DNA of 64,000 nt from Malus domestica. Taxonomy: Eukaryota; Streptophyta; Magnoliopsida; Rosales; Rosaceae. The stretch lies in contig NC_091675.1 of assembly GCF_042453785.1 (NCBI RefSeq), forward strand, positions 1,438,501-1,502,500, given 5' to 3'. Numbering within the stretch: position 1 is the stretch's first letter; every line of letters begins with the position of its first letter. The notes below the pieces were generated by a model that was given only the letters and a program-made list of their open reading frames with translations, ran no database searches and had not been told where the DNA came from. The position numbers were made by a program, and so were the translations under genes. Positions 13,501 to 25,289 of the stretch are shown in pieces.

Positions 13501-14008
13501 CTATCAAGTGGCATGATCTTGATCGTTACAGACAATCAACAATTCAACATGTTCTCCTTAAACTTATCCCGGTGTAATTTTTGGATAAATCACGAAACTT
13601 GATCCATGTGACGATTATATAGCATATACCTTGGGCTAGTTAACAAAAAAATTACAAACACCCTAATCCAACCCAACCACTATTTCACCTTTCCATTCAT
13701 TTCATTTCTTAATTCACATCCCATAAAAGACGCACATAATTATTTGATATAGTTGAATTTAGTCAGACATTTGATGACGTTTTTCTTAAAAAAGAGCACG
13801 AATATGAAAGATAACCCTGAAACAGTAAAACATAACAAAATTAAATATCAAGCTTATCTCAAAACGCCCAAACTCGATTTCAATTTTATTTAATAGTAAT
13901 TATTGGGATAATAAATAATGTGCATCCGCGTACTAAATACTCTTGGAAGCTAAACCTTGTTAAACATTGAAATACTAATTACTGCTAAGGTAAAAGTAGC
14001 CTCAGACC

Positions 14009-14854
14009 TCAGTGAATTACTGCAGAGGTCAAAGAAGCCATGCGAACGTAATTTCCCTCTGTTCTTCTCCTTCTCCTTTCATCTTCTTCCTCTTGCCTTT
14101 TCTCTTCCTTCTGAGTCTGCTTCATATCTTCAATGAACTTCTGTATTTTCCGGTTGAACTCCTCGTTGTCCAGCACCTCCACGGACCCCGACCGCCTCGC
14201 CACCTCTTCCTCGCCGCAACTCTTATTTTTCCGGTCAATCTCCGTCTCTGAACGTCGCAAAACTCTTGTAGTACTACTTATCTTCTTCTTCCCAAAACCC
14301 TCCGATTGTGTTCTCATGTACCGCTTCTCCTTCTCCACCAATGCCACGTCAGCACTCTCCGTTTCTGTAACCGTTTCGCGGCCGTTAACAGGCGGAAATG
14401 GCACCACTGCATTCTTAGACTCCTCATCTGCCTTCGACTCTGTTTCTGGAAAAGAAGGCTTCTTCTCTGTTTCTGAACACACACCGCCGTTATCTTCGTC
14501 GTTAACCACGACGCTCTGGCAATACACTCTGTTGACGGCGAACTCCTCGTAGATATCCGGTGATCGGGCGGATTCTTCGTCATGTTGGCGGGCCAGAGCG
14601 TAGATGGCTGCGAGGAGCGCCATGACAAGCGTGAAAACGTACAACTGGTTGTCAAAGACTGCGTGGACTTGGCTGGAAATGACGCTGGAGAGTTTGGATG
14701 CGGACGGAAGAGAGCGGGAGAGAGCGAAGATGAGAGGAGAGACGGCGGCGCACACCGTCAGAACGGACTTGAAGTTCTGGTGGCAGCGGTACTTACGCAT
14801 GGCAATGGCTTTCTCCGCCGCCACGTAATCGAACGCCGCTTTGTAATTATCCAT
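14009..14854 (-). CDS. Small membrane protein with DUF761-like C-terminal motif, function unknown
   Basis: A single-exon, 281-residue protein. Residues 28-50 (around FKSVLTVCAAVSPLIFALS) and 72-88 (YVFTLVMALLAAIYALA) are hydrophobic and likely membrane-spanning. A polar, Glu/Ser/Lys-rich middle follows. Near the C-terminus EEFNRKIQKFIEDMKQTQ resembles the DUF761 motif found at the end of many short plant proteins of unknown role, followed by a run of Glu and Arg. The first ATG of the frame is used, with a minus-strand TATAAAAA box about 140 bp upstream. No function can be given. A decayed relative lies 5 kb away at 19.7-20.5 kb. I am confident that this is a gene and less sure of the family label. 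Confidence 0.85.
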   Translation of the reverse strand: MDNYKAAFDYVAAEKAIAMRKYRCHQNFKSVLTVCAAVSPLIFALSRSLPSASKLSSVISSQVHAVFDNQLYVFTLVMALLAAIYALARQHDEESARSPDIYEEFAVNRVYCQSVVVNDEDNGGVCSETEKKPSFPETESKADEESKNAVVPFPPVNGRETVTETESADVALVEKEKRYMRTQSEGFGKKKISSTTRVLRRSETEIDRKNKSCGEEEVARRSGSVEVLDNEEFNRKIQKFIEDMKQTQKEEKRQEEEDERRRRRTEGNYVRMASLTSAVIH

Positions 14855-14993
14855 ATTTTGGGGACAGATAAAAAAAAATGAAATGATCTAGGGAATTGTG
14901 CGGGGAATTGTGCGTTGTGCGTTTTGAGTTTTGTGCGAAATCTCGGCGGAGGAGACCGCGGAGGAGATGAGAGTTAAGAGCATAAAGAGGGTG

Positions 14994-15001
14994 TTTTTAT
15001 A
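14994..15001 (-). promoter_or_regulatory. TATA box of the DUF761-like membrane protein gene
   Basis: TATAAAAA on the minus strand, about 140 bp upstream of the ATG at 14854. It sits in the right place for a core promoter. It was identified by position and sequence only. Confidence 0.5.
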
Positions 15002-15264
15002 GGGGGTTTGGGTGGCTGAAAAGATAACTTAGCCGAGGAATTACGGACTGAGAAAATGCAAGATTTTCTGGGAGATATTAGTGAGACAGAGAAACCATGA
15101 GAGAATCTTGTGGCTCCGTTTTTCTTCTTCAATTGGACTTCGTAGAAATGTTTGAAAGGGAAACTTTAAAGTTAGACTATGAGAGACTGATCTGTTGCTG
15201 CCCATTTTATAGAGCTCGGAATATCCATTTTCTCAGCTTATAATTTCCTTAGTTATTATTATTG

Positions 15265-15408
15265 TTTTTTAAACAAATGATATTATCAACGTTAAGAAGG
15301 GTAGACTACTAGCAATAATGTGGTTTAAATTCGTTTTTGGTAAGAATCAAACCTAAACTACTCACTCACAGGTGAGAAAAAAATACCCTTAGACCGGAGT
15401 ATTAAGTG
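15265..15408 (-). mobile_element. tRNA-derived SINE, family copy 1
   Basis: Read on the minus strand it starts near CACTTAATACTCCGGTCT, has an internal promoter B-box-like GGTTTGATTCTTACC, and ends in an A-rich tail. It matches the copies at 16.2, 37.2, 45.5 and 55.1 kb. Confidence 0.6.
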
Positions 15409-18386
15409 ATAATTTCTTTAAATTTTTAAATTCTTCTTTTTATATGTGTTTTTGTTTTTCACATGGTATTTGCTTGCCTATTTTCTATGGATGGGTAAGT
15501 AGAATCCACTGCAGTAGAGCTGTGAGCCAACGACGACTGGACCCCGCAAATGACACATGGGCCATGGTCTAGTTGGTAGAGAACTTTTTAGTTGCGACGG
15601 GAATATAAGTGATACACTGTTTTAATAGGAGTGGTGCAAAATTTTATTTTTTAGCACTGAAAAATCTCTCCGGTTGGTGATACCAACAGCTGCCGACGTG
15701 GCGTTTCTTAATGTTTAAATAATTTCAGTCGGATTTTTGTTTGTGAAGCAAATAATTATGTGACATTCATGGATTCTTCCCTTCCGAGTTCCGATAATAT
15801 AATGTAACATTGTTGCCTAATAATTGGTATTAATTTCCGTCCAATGATGAGATGCATGCTTAGAAATAATTGTGATGATCAAGCTTAAGCTTAAGATGTA
15901 AAATTTTAGGATGGGACATTGAAAGGGACTCTTGGACCGACTGGAATCCACATTGAGGCACCTCCTCCTCTTGTTGTTTTCCTTTTGTTTGGTTGTTTTT
16001 ATTTATTTATTTATAAACAATAAAAAATAATTACATTAAATCCATTCAAAAGAAATTTGAACCTAAGGGCCGACGATAAAACACACTGGTTTAAAAAACT
16101 TAATTAGCTAAATCCATATGCATTTTACCCTTTATTTAAAAAAAAAAAAGGTTTAGGTCTTTTTTTTTTAAACAAATAATACTATCTACACTAAGGAAGA
16201 TAATGTAGACTTAGCCTCATAATATGTTAGCAATAATGTCATTTAAATTCGTTTTTGGCGAGAATCGAACCTAAGACATCTCACTTACAAGTGAAGATAA
16301 ATACTACTGGAATGTAATACTAAGTGGCAGGTTTAGATCCTTTTTGAATAGTTAAATTTATTTGTCCTTTTTTAATACTTGAAGTTTAATTGAAGTTATT
16401 ATTGAGAAAACCTTTAAAATGCTAATATATTAATTACTTACTTAGCTCGGAAATAATTAATTTGCTTGATTAGAGAATGCTAGGTAGACCATATTTTATA
16501 AATTATATTTAAATTTTTTCTTTTATAGATGTAAAATTTAAAATACAAGTAGGTTCCACCTCTATTAAAAAATGATTTACATGTGGTTTATAAAATGTGG
16601 TCTCCCTAACATTTTCCTTTCTACATCTTTCAATTTCATGTTGCTTTACATTATAAATTCCAAGACGTCGTTTTTGGGGAAATTTGGAAAAATAGCATGA
16701 TTTTAGATTATGTATAGAATTTTAACCAATCATTATAATTTCTTATTTAACAAAAAATTAACATGAAAATACTACAATGCCCTTTCTTGACTAAAATAAT
16801 TACAAAATAGATGTTTGAGGGGTTCTGGGTTCTCAGTGAAGACAACGTTGTCGATGTTTGAAGGTGTGGGGAGGACTCTCGAAGATAACTACTTGCGTAA
16901 TACGATTTGGAGAAAAGTAGGATTCTTAATTGATATTTTTCCGTAATATCTCATGTTTTTTGGGGTGATTTTCTGTTCTACTTTGATTGATCATGGACTT
17001 GTTAAGACAGCCGGAGTGGAGCTCAAAATGAAAGGACATACAACTTGTAAATTTTTCTTTGATTTATCTTCTTTGAAATCATTCTACATTCCACAAATTG
17101 TAAATTTTTCTTCGTTGAATACCTACAAAATTACAAACTACTCACAAAAAAAAGAAGAAAATAAAGATCAAAATGAAAGGACATACAACTACTCAAACTG
17201 TTCAACAATATGTGAAAACAATAATGGAGTTTAAGGTAAGGGAAAGGGATCTTCTCTGGATCCCTTCTTTCTAATCCACCAAATTCGAGGATTAGGGTAT
17301 TGAAATTTGATCAAACGGCTAAAATTATTATAACTTTTAAAGTGAGTCTATGTTTGCAGCATTTGGATTAAATTTCAACGGTCCGAATCTTCGAACTTGG
17401 TAGATTAGGAGGAAGGTAAGTATCCAAAATATGAAGCAGTAGGCAATGATTAACGTTTTGCAATCCAAAACCGGCCACGTCGACCATGAAGAGGTCTCTG
17501 TCTCATGCTTGGCACTTTTTAGTAAATATATGTATATACACTTTTTATTTTTTATGTTCAATACCTCAAATTTGTAGTAGTGATGATCCTAATGAAGAAA
17601 ACACATAAAACTGGTTCATATTCTTATTAATTATATGTGCTTTCTTAATTTGGAAAGTTTCAACCATATTTTTCCTAACAATGTTTGGCTGCTGAAAGAA
17701 TAGCAGCAAATCCTGGTAAAATAAATAAGTTCCTAACCACAAATCAACACGTAGGCAAACAATTAAATAATTTAAAACTTGAACCAACACTACTCTAAAC
17801 AAATAGACACCTACTTGTTCATTTTCAAATAGTATTTTTAACCAGACTTGCTACTTTACTTTCCGTATCCAAGCATTATTCTATTCTTTCCAACCATAAA
17901 AATAATGTGGCAGCTGAACTAGTTCATGAGAACTTGGTTGAAGTTGTGCGCTTTTCATCAAATGCCACGGGAAACAACATCAACATGCATTCCTAACAAG
18001 ATGGTTCTCTCTTTTTATGAAACTTTTCGTGGTTCCATATTTTGCCCCATGAACTTTCACCAAAAAGAACCAAATGAATTAAAAAGGCACTCACCCACCT
18101 AGTTAATTTCCTCGCAATGGCTTCGGATGTAAAGTTGTAATTGACCCCAAGTGAATCACGGTAAAGAGATCTGAAGGCTTTGATGAATCCTCTTGCACTG
18201 GTTTGATCAATTCTATAAGACTCGATGGCTTTAACGGCCCAACAAATAACCACAAATAACCAGGTTCGGAAAGATGCTCCTATCTTTATTAACTCGCCTT
18301 ACTTCTAAGAACAAATTGAACGGTGTCGAGTTGCTTGATGTGCGGCAGTAAATTATTATGCATTTTAACATTTAGGCCCTCTATAT
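15409..18386. other. Intergenic, no gene seen
   Basis: AT-rich DNA with one further SINE (16161-16330). A 93-residue open frame at 16953-17234 has a faintly mannanase-like start but no supporting structure. Confidence 0.45.
16161..16330 (-). mobile_element. tRNA-derived SINE, family copy 2
   Basis: The minus strand reads CTGCCACTTAGTATTACATT at the head, then GGTTCGATTCTCGCC (B-box), the conserved TTAAATGACATTATTGCTAAC block, and an A-tail seen as T9 on the plus strand. It has the same family structure as the other copies. Confidence 0.65.
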
Positions 18387-18640
18387 CACTACACCAAAAT
18401 TGCTCTTTTATGGCTCGCTTTATGTGTCATAAATAGAATTTACGACACAAGAAAAATGTTGTAAGTACTCATGTCGTAAAAAGTACAAGACATTTACAGC
18501 TCCTAAATATGTATGTCGTGAATGAAATATATGCACGACGTAAATGTATTACATGAACATCGTGACAGAGGTTTCTACAAAATTTACAGTATGCAAAGCA
18601 GGCCATGAACACTAATCTTTATAAAGGCTCTTGTTGTAAA
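18387..18640 (+). mobile_element. CACTA (En/Spm) transposon terminal fragment
   Basis: Begins CACTACACCAAAATTGC, the classic plant CACTA terminal inverted repeat. Subterminal repeats with the word GTCGTAAA or its variants follow, as is usual for this superfamily. I did not find the opposite end nearby, so this is a fragment or one end of a decayed copy. The right limit is arbitrary. Confidence 0.6.
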
Positions 18641-19074
18641 AAGTTACATTGAATAAGTTTACATAATATCCCCAATTAATATACTAAATGTTCAAGATAT
18701 CAGAGAAATGACTCAGTAATTAACTATTAATCATATTGACACGTCACACGTGTTATTAAAAGTGATACAATTACGTTGTATTTATTACTTAAATTTCTAG
18801 GCCATTTTATAAATTTATAGGCAACTCTATAATTTAGTTTACAAAATTTTGTATATAATTTTTTTTTGTTGAAAAAAAGTACAATATCCATTGAACGATA
18901 ATAATACATACAAAAGGACTGAGGATATTATGCACAAATGAACCTCAATAAAAACTTCATAAGTGCTTTCATCCTGGTCAAAATAAAAATTAAAGAGTGT
19001 CCCGCACGAGCAACCTAAAGGTTAGCTGTCCTCACTACAATACATCAATAAACAAAAGAAGTCAATAAGAATGA

Positions 19075-19410
19075 TCAACTATAAGAGTATCGGACAATAA
19101 CACTGGCGGATCCCCTCTCCATTGCATCTCCACGTCCAATTCCCAATCGAGAATCGAGCCAGCCTGTGTGCTGTTGAAATTGCTTCCTTTCGAACATGAT
19201 TGAATTTGACTGGGTCAAGCTCCAACAAATAAGTACAAAGGTCATTGATGATGGGGCCCAACAGGCCGACACTGATGTGTCCTCTCCGCTATTCCTCGTT
19301 GCAGCCAAGTGAAGAATAGAATCCCATACAAACACAATGCCACTGTAGCTTGGACAGACTTCGAGCACAAAAATAATGGCCCTACGAGCTGCAACCATTT
19401 CAGCTTGAAG
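19075..19410 (-). mobile_element. LINE fragment, RNase H-like C-terminal domain
   Basis: The minus strand gives pieces of the RVT_3 (RNase H-like) domain found at the end of plant L1-type LINE proteins. AEMVAARRAIIFVLEVCPSYS and HLAATRNSGEDTSV lie in one frame. GPIINDLCTYLLELDP and HVRKEAISTAHRLARFSIG lie in another, so at least one frameshift separates them. No other LINE part is adjacent. It is a decayed fragment. Confidence 0.6.
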
Positions 19411-19709
19411 AGGTGAGAAATATTAGGGAGGACCAAAGGATTTGATCATCAAACTTTGAAGATTTACATCCTTAAATTATGCAGTAGATATATCCTTGTA
19501 AAATCCGTGTATTATTTCCTTTGTTGATAAAGATTACACTGGATCTCGATCGTAATTAACGGAACAGAAACATTAAAACACTGGGACTATACCAATTAGC
19601 AGTACTGTTCTGTGGTAAATTCATATTGGCTGTAGTACTAACGGATATTTGCTGCCATGCATATAAATGCTAACCCTAGTACAGTACATGTACGTACTAA
19701 CCAGCATGC

Positions 19710-20536
19710 AGCAGCACAAGCAAACGGATTTTTCGCAGCAATATGAATATCTCTCAAACTTGTCGTCGCTGACTACCACTTTATCTATGTCCGATGGTTT
19801 TAGTGGCGGGACCGGCACCCAACCTTCAATATCTGTTTCAGATTCGTCGTCATTAACCATATGAAATAATTCAGCTGTTGCTGCTGCAATATTCTGAGCA
19901 GTCGACCTTTTTCTTCGTCGTACTCCACCATCTCCTCCTCCTCCGCAATACTGTCGGGAAACAAATCCTTCTCGTGTTTGAAATCCCAAAACTTTGACGC
20001 CTCCGCCTTCTCTGTTTTCAGATACTCATCTTCAGACTTTTCCTCCGCCGTTGTCTCGGCTTCCGGATGCTCATCTTCAAACGAGTCTTCCTCCATCGGA
20101 TCATTTCTCTTACTGGATACTCATCCTTGTATGGCTTCTCCTCCGTCGTTGCCTCTCTTTCCGGATACTCATAATCGGACTCCTTCTCCTCCACCATTGC
20201 CTCGGTTTCCTGATGCACAGCTCTGTTCTGTAAGGCACTCGGGTATACGACACTCGGACTCGGGTAATAGCAATATACGCTGTTGATGGCAAACACCAGA
20301 GAGATATCCAGCGATCGGGTGACTCCGACGGAGTTGTCGTTCCTTTGCGCAAACAAAGCGCGGAGGTGCATGGCGACAAGGAGCAACATGACAATGGAGG
20401 AAACGTACAAGCGGTTGCGGAAGACGGCTTGGAGTTCGCGTGAAATATCTCCCCGTAACATTTTGGTGGCCACCGGAGCCAACGCAGAGGAGACCGCGGT
20501 ACTTCTACAGAGCAATGGTTTTCTTTTTCTCACCAC
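19710..20536 (-). pseudogene. Decayed paralogue of the membrane protein gene at 14.0-14.9 kb
   Basis: The first frame (20536 down to about 20105) aligns with the intact gene: LQAVFRNRLYVSSIVMLLLVAM against VHAVFDNQLYVFTLVMALLAAI, then RSLDISLVFAINSVYC against RSPDIYEEFAVNRVYC. The N-terminal 22 or so residues of the relative are missing. The acidic tail continues in a second frame (about 20096-19890, EEDSFEDEHPEAETTAEEK) and a third (about 19920-19700, ending near DDKFERYSYC where the intact gene has DNEEFNRKI). At least two frameshifts are therefore needed. The tail carries a 20-residue-scale repeat built on DEYP..E.TTEEK. Sequencing error cannot be excluded, but two shifts plus end loss favour a pseudogene. 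Confidence 0.7.
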
Positions 20537-21639
20537 TGCTCAAGTGATGTTAATACTTACCGCCGTATTTATCATTGTTGCATATATAAAACTCAAATTT
20601 TAAACTCATCTAACAGTAATAAGTAGAGTATCTTGACGCATAAAAAAGTTGCCAACTTTTATAAAGTTTAGCATATTTATTCATGTTTCCTATTTGAAAA
20701 ATCGTCAAATCTTTGTTAATTTCTGCCTTTTTCAATATCGAAAGGGAAGCTAGGTACGTGTGTATGTCAAAACGAGAAGTTATTGGTGTGATGATGTTAC
20801 ATTTGTTCTTGTTAGAATGTCACATCATGTTACAAATCTTTGTCAAACATGGAAGTGTTCCAGTGGTGATTTTACCGTCATACTCAGAAGAAAAATGGAC
20901 GTCTTTTTTCACCTATAAGTGTATTAGTACGTGCCTTCTTTCTTGTTTTGTGTGACAAAGTACACTATACGTACTAGTATGTTTACTACTCTTGTGCACG
21001 GGAGCAACTTACCATGAAAGTACGTAACGGATCCAATGTGGTAATACACCAAGCTCATCACAAAATATTATGTATTTTCATTGTTCACATGATATGACGT
21101 GATAAATCCTACATATCGGTTGACATATAGGTTGCATGTAAATTATTATTTTTGTTTATATGCTTATTGGACAACACAAGCGTCTACCCAAAGAGTGCAC
21201 CTTCTTATTCACGCTCATCGTTGAACATATTTTTTCCGTATTAATATTATGTATAATTGGACTAGGTCCGTAACTCATCTCTTGAATTGCCATATTCCCC
21301 TGCTATTGGTGCAATTATCTAACTTATGCTATCACCAAATTGTAGCTAGAATAACGTGATAGTTCACTTCTCAGTTGGTTGAGGACATTGTTGAAGTAGT
21401 GCGCAACGCGCAAAGACAATTGTCACTCTCTTTTCATGAAATTTTCTGTGATCAAATATTGACACTTGATCTTTCACATAAAGGTTGAAGATCGATTAAC
21501 ATTGAATGATACTGAAAATGTATGACTGAGATTGAAAATTAAAGATCTAAACGGTTCTTAAAATTAAATCTCACGGTTAGAACACTCATAGAATCAAAAA
21601 ACTATAGAAACAAACTCTAACCAGAAGTCGAACTCTCAT
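20537..21639. other. Intergenic, no gene seen
   Basis: AT-rich region between the pseudogene and the LINE fragment. No exon, RNA gene or repeat was recognised. Confidence 0.45.
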
Positions 21640-22294
21640 GGTTTGAGAGGACATGAAGTCAAACCCTAACTAGAAGTAGAAAACTAGAGAAACAAAAATC
21701 AGGTCAGACACCTCCTAAGAGAAATGAAAATTTGGAAGCCCCGAAATATTATGAGCAAGGACAAGAATCCCACCAATGAGCCCCAACGTGATCAACACCA
21801 TAGTTTGCCAAACAATCCGCAACAGAAAATACAATGCCCAAACAATAATCACACTCAAACCAAAGAGAATGCCAACCCCTCTCTAAAGCCATATAAACAG
21901 CCTAAATAATAGCTTTAAGTTCTGCCTCCAAGGCAATAGCAATGCCAATAGATCCTGCAAAGCATCCAAGACAATGACAAACAAAATTTTAACTCGACCA
22001 GATGCAGCCGAATTCGTAACGCAATCCTCTGCCCATGTTTATCATATCCAAGATGAAACTCAAAGACATGCTCAAGCTGACATAATCTACATTATTCAAC
22101 CTCTAAATAACATCAACCAGTCGAAATAAATGAACATTGCCAAAACAATGACAAACAAGATTTGAATTCAACCAGATGCAGCCGAATCGCTACGCAATCC
22201 TATGTCCATGTTTATCACATCGAAGATGGACTTCAAAGACATGCTCAAGCGGATCTAATCTACATTACTCAGAATATATATAACACCAAATCAG
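21640..22294 (-). mobile_element. LINE fragment with RNase H-like domain, internally duplicated
   Basis: The minus strand encodes IAIALEAELKAI, then AVYMALERGWHSLWFECDYC, then VADCLANYGVDHVGAHWWDS, in the order of a plant LINE RVT_3 domain. The middle of the domain is deleted and stops interrupt it. The 5' part on the minus strand is duplicated (21971-22120 and 22145-22294). It ends about 50 bp before the defensin ATG, so it forms part of the region upstream of that gene. Confidence 0.55.
21971..22294. repeat. Direct duplication of about 150 bp, offset 174 bp
   Basis: Copy one (21971-22120) and copy two (22145-22294) share blocks such as ACAATGACAAACAA, CCAGATGCAGCCGAAT and AAAGACATGCTCAAGC, with scattered differences. 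The copies lie directly upstream of the defensin gene. Confidence 0.8.
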
Positions 22295-22346
22295 AGTACC
22301 TGCAATTCAAACCACATCTTTCACTTCCAGAACAAGATAGTAAAAA

Positions 22347-22748
22347 ATGGGTAAGCTACTCAGTCGTTTATCGATTCCTCTCATCGTCTTCGTCTTCCTT
22401 CTTATCCTTCTCGCATCCACCGGTATGCCGTATGCATCCAATTCCAAATTCACATGTATATAGTTATTCATTTCTTTCGTTAAGCTTGTGCTTGTTTGTG
22501 TGAGTGCGTGTGTTATACGATTTATGCTCAAATTCTATGTATGATAAAATTTTGTTTGTGACCTGTGAGATGTAGAGGTGACAATGCTGGAAGAAAGAAT
22601 CTGCCAAAGGCGTACCAAAACATGGTCAGGGTTTTGCGCAGACAGAGGAAACTGCAACCGTCAATGCACAAACTGGGAAGGTGCTTTGCACAGAGCTTGT
22701 CACACTCAATTCCCAGGAGTTGCTTGCTTCTGCTACTTCAGATGTTGA
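22347..22748 (+). CDS. Plant defensin (gamma-thionin family), 82-residue precursor
   Basis: Two exons, 22347-22422 and 22576-22748, joined by a phase-1 GT-AG intron inside the signal-peptide region, the usual defensin gene layout. Exon 1 encodes a signal peptide (MGKLLSRLSIPLIVFVFLLI). Exon 2 encodes a short acidic linker (EVTMLEE) and a basic mature peptide of about 49 residues starting at RICQRRTKTWSGFC. It has the eight cysteines in defensin spacing C-x10-C-x5-C-x3-C-x10-C-x8-C-x-C-x3-C, which form four disulfides. Known members are secreted and mostly antifungal, with some acting in signalling or metal binding. Oddity: the gamma-core normally has Gly-x-Cys, but here it reads Arg-Ala-Cys (HRACHTQ). 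Neither exon forms a long simple ORF, so this gene is easily missed. Confidence 0.88.
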
Positions 22749-23373
22749 TTCATGATCAACAAACAGCAGCAGGCAGCAGTATCTTCAACTTCGAGCTTAC
22801 TATGACATGTGAGATCCACAGTATAACTATAATTGCAAATGCAAGTTCACTTCTCAAAAACTGCAGTCAAGTTTATTAGACAAAAAAAATCAAGAAACGT
22901 ATACATATGGATCGCATGTCAACAAATGCAAGTTCGAAGTATCAGCAGTATGAAGAACATCGACAACATATTTGCATCACAAAACTGTGCAGTTAACTGC
23001 ACCGGAGCACACTTGCTCGTTTCCTATCAACTAAAGTCACCGCACAGGGGAACTGGCATTCGTTTGGCTTCAATTTTTTACCTAACAACGTGAAACTTTA
23101 AACTACGAAGTGCAGTTCAAACTCGGAGTGCAAGGCTGCGGGCACACTGCCCCGACCAACTGGCTTAACGCACAATTTGATGACTAATTTTCTCAACATT
23201 ACACAGCTCCACAATGTAAAAATGTAAATTAAATTAGCAAAAAAAGACAGATATTAACATAATACACACATAATATGCATTGAATTCTACTCATTTTTCA
23301 TAAATCACATGCTTCCAAGCTTCAATTTTTTTGCTTTACCTAAAATCTTTCATGGAATAAGAAAACCATTGTT
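22749..23373. other. Defensin 3' flank and intergenic space
   Basis: Contains the 3' flank of the defensin gene and the convergent 3' end of the L31 gene. I see nothing else. Confidence 0.5.
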
Positions 23374-23876
23374 CTACTTCTTCTTGCCGCCTTTGCCGGC
23401 GGCGGCTTTGCGGCGGGAGGGCAGAATAATCTCTCCCTTGAGGACAGGGATCTCCATGATCTGACTCAGCTCGCCGTACTTCTTCCTGAACTTCTCGACC
23501 TGGTCGTCGTCGACAAGCATGCCCGACCGGTTTCCGAGATAGAATGGGTGGTTGCCCGACCACACGTCCACCACGTACTCCTTCTGGGTCCCACCCGTCG
23601 TCATCACCAGCTCCCCCTTGCAGTACACCTTCGCGTCCTCATAAAACTGCGGGTGTACGTCCTTCTTCCTGCACGTCACCACAGAGCGGCAATTCCCCGC
23701 CGACGACCCACCACCGCCGCAGACCTGGAAAAGACCGAAATAATCAATTAACAAATTCAATCGGTGATAGAGGGAAAGATGTATGCGAGGGTATTTGGGT
23801 AATTTACCTTCTTGGGCGGGAGGAGAGTGGGGCAGGGTGTTCCTCGGAGGAACGAGGTGGTTAGATTGAGCGCCAT
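23374..23876 (-). CDS. RPL31: Plastid 50S ribosomal protein L31 (bL31c)
   Basis: Two exons on the minus strand, 23876-23808 (23 codons) and 23724-23374, split by an 83-bp phase-0 intron, giving 139 residues. The N-terminus (MALNLTTSFLRGTPCPTLLP) is a plausible chloroplast transit peptide rich in Ser/Thr/Arg and poor in acids. The bL31 core starts at RKKDVHPQFYEDAKVYC and continues through VVDVWSGNHPFYLGNRSGM, with a basic tail ending GKGGKKK. It is a structural protein of the large subunit of the chloroplast ribosome. The CxxC zinc pair of bacterial zinc-binding L31 is replaced here by WSGN before HPFYLG, so this is the zinc-free form, as far as I recall usual for plastids. The Arabidopsis counterpart is known as an embryo-essential gene. 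Confidence 0.92.
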
Positions 23877-25289
23877 TTCTGTGTGTCTGGGAAACGACGG
23901 AGCGGATGATGAAGAAGATGATGAAGAAGATGAGGTTTGTGCGGTTATCTGAAGCGAATTTACTGAAATGCCCCTACTTTCTGGTGAATAAACAGTAAGG
24001 ACCTATGGGCTTTGTTTTGGGCTATAATGTCAACTGGATTTAGCCATCTTTGATCCAAGACCAAGTTGACAAATTAGACTCATCGGCCCACCGAGTGTAA
24101 ACCCTTGAAGCCCAGCAGGTCACCACAAATGCGTGCCCGAGTCTCGGCCGGACAGCCACGTGATCCTGACGTTCGAAATGAAGAATTTACGTTCACATAT
24201 AAATTCGTTAATTTTCATTCATGACTCGTTTGTGTTGAATAAATTTGGTTACTAATTAATTTTTCACTACTAAAGCTTGAAGGACACCGTTTAGTTTTGA
24301 AAGTAAAATAACAATTATATCTTATCGGAAAATCATAATCGGATACGTATCTTAAAACAACGCCTTATTTCAACCTTTTACGGCCTACGCACCGCACGTA
24401 CCGAATACACGTGTACGGTGTGGTGGGGTAGATGGAACAAATCAAAGACTAACAAATCGACATGATGCAGAGAATGCAGTGACTCGTGGCCCCCAAAATT
24501 CCCCTCAAACGATCGCAATCCCGCCAACTTCAAAAGCGACGGTACCCCGACAACAACAACGTACGACTAAGCTCAGCTGCTACGTGTACGGTTCACAAAG
24601 CTACAGATAATAATGTACTAGTATCCATTCCAAAGCAAAGACATCCTTTTGGTGAAGATCATAAGAATTCAAGAATCGTATTTGTTAATTGTAAATCATG
24701 TGATCAGTTTTTTTCAAGTACTGTTTGTGTTTAATTTTAAATAAATATATTTAAAATAATTTCTAATTGTAAGATGTACGATATATAAACACGATCTCCA
24801 AACTCCTCATAAAGAAGATCCGGCGAGGATCTGGATTCGTAGCCATTAGTCATGACCTACCTCTTCTTAGTCTACTGGACAAATTAATGGGAATGACATC
24901 ACGTGCCACCATGTGAATGAATCACAATTCACAAAATTATGATAAGCTTGAAAGAGTGATTTGATCGGGCAATGAGGTTGTGCCGGGTGTCCCCTTTCAT
25001 TTCCCATGCAAATTCTGTATTGTTCTATTTGTATCTACCTTGTATGTAAAATGTACAAGTTCCAAGTGCCTGCCCAATTATTGTTGTGTGACGACGGATT
25101 TTAGTTGCCGAATTATATGAATGACGAGAATGTGTACTTTGTAACGAGCTCTGGAATATTTTTGTTGGGGGGCATTGCGCACTGCACGGGCATTGTAAAA
25201 CACCTTGTAAATATGTTCCATTATCGTTTGTTAAAATAAAAAGGAAACACGTGAATTCTCTGAAAGTTTAAGAGTTGATGCAAATTTTA

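Larger units (their letters stand above)
8138..14008. other. Long intergenic region, no gene seen
   Basis: Nearly 6 kb of AT-rich DNA without a convincing exon. It holds a (CT)n run at 8684-8726, a short MITE at 10351-10501 and a (TTAA)n run near 10205. An isolated TATA-like CCTATAAAG near 9757 has no gene behind it that I can identify. Confidence 0.5.

Noticed and set aside
14012-14881. Several plus-strand frames of 74-139 codons
   Set aside because: All are antisense to the intact membrane protein gene.
15558-15584. tRNA-like start GGGCCATGGTCTAGTTGGTA
   Set aside because: An A-box-like word only. No anticodon arm, B-box or acceptor pairing follows, so it is not a tRNA gene.
16953-17234. 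Open frame starting MFFGVIFC...HGLVKTAGVEL, faintly like the mannanase N-terminus
   Set aside because: The likeness covers fewer than 30 residues and no other mannanase exon lies nearby. Chance or a tiny fragment cannot be told apart.
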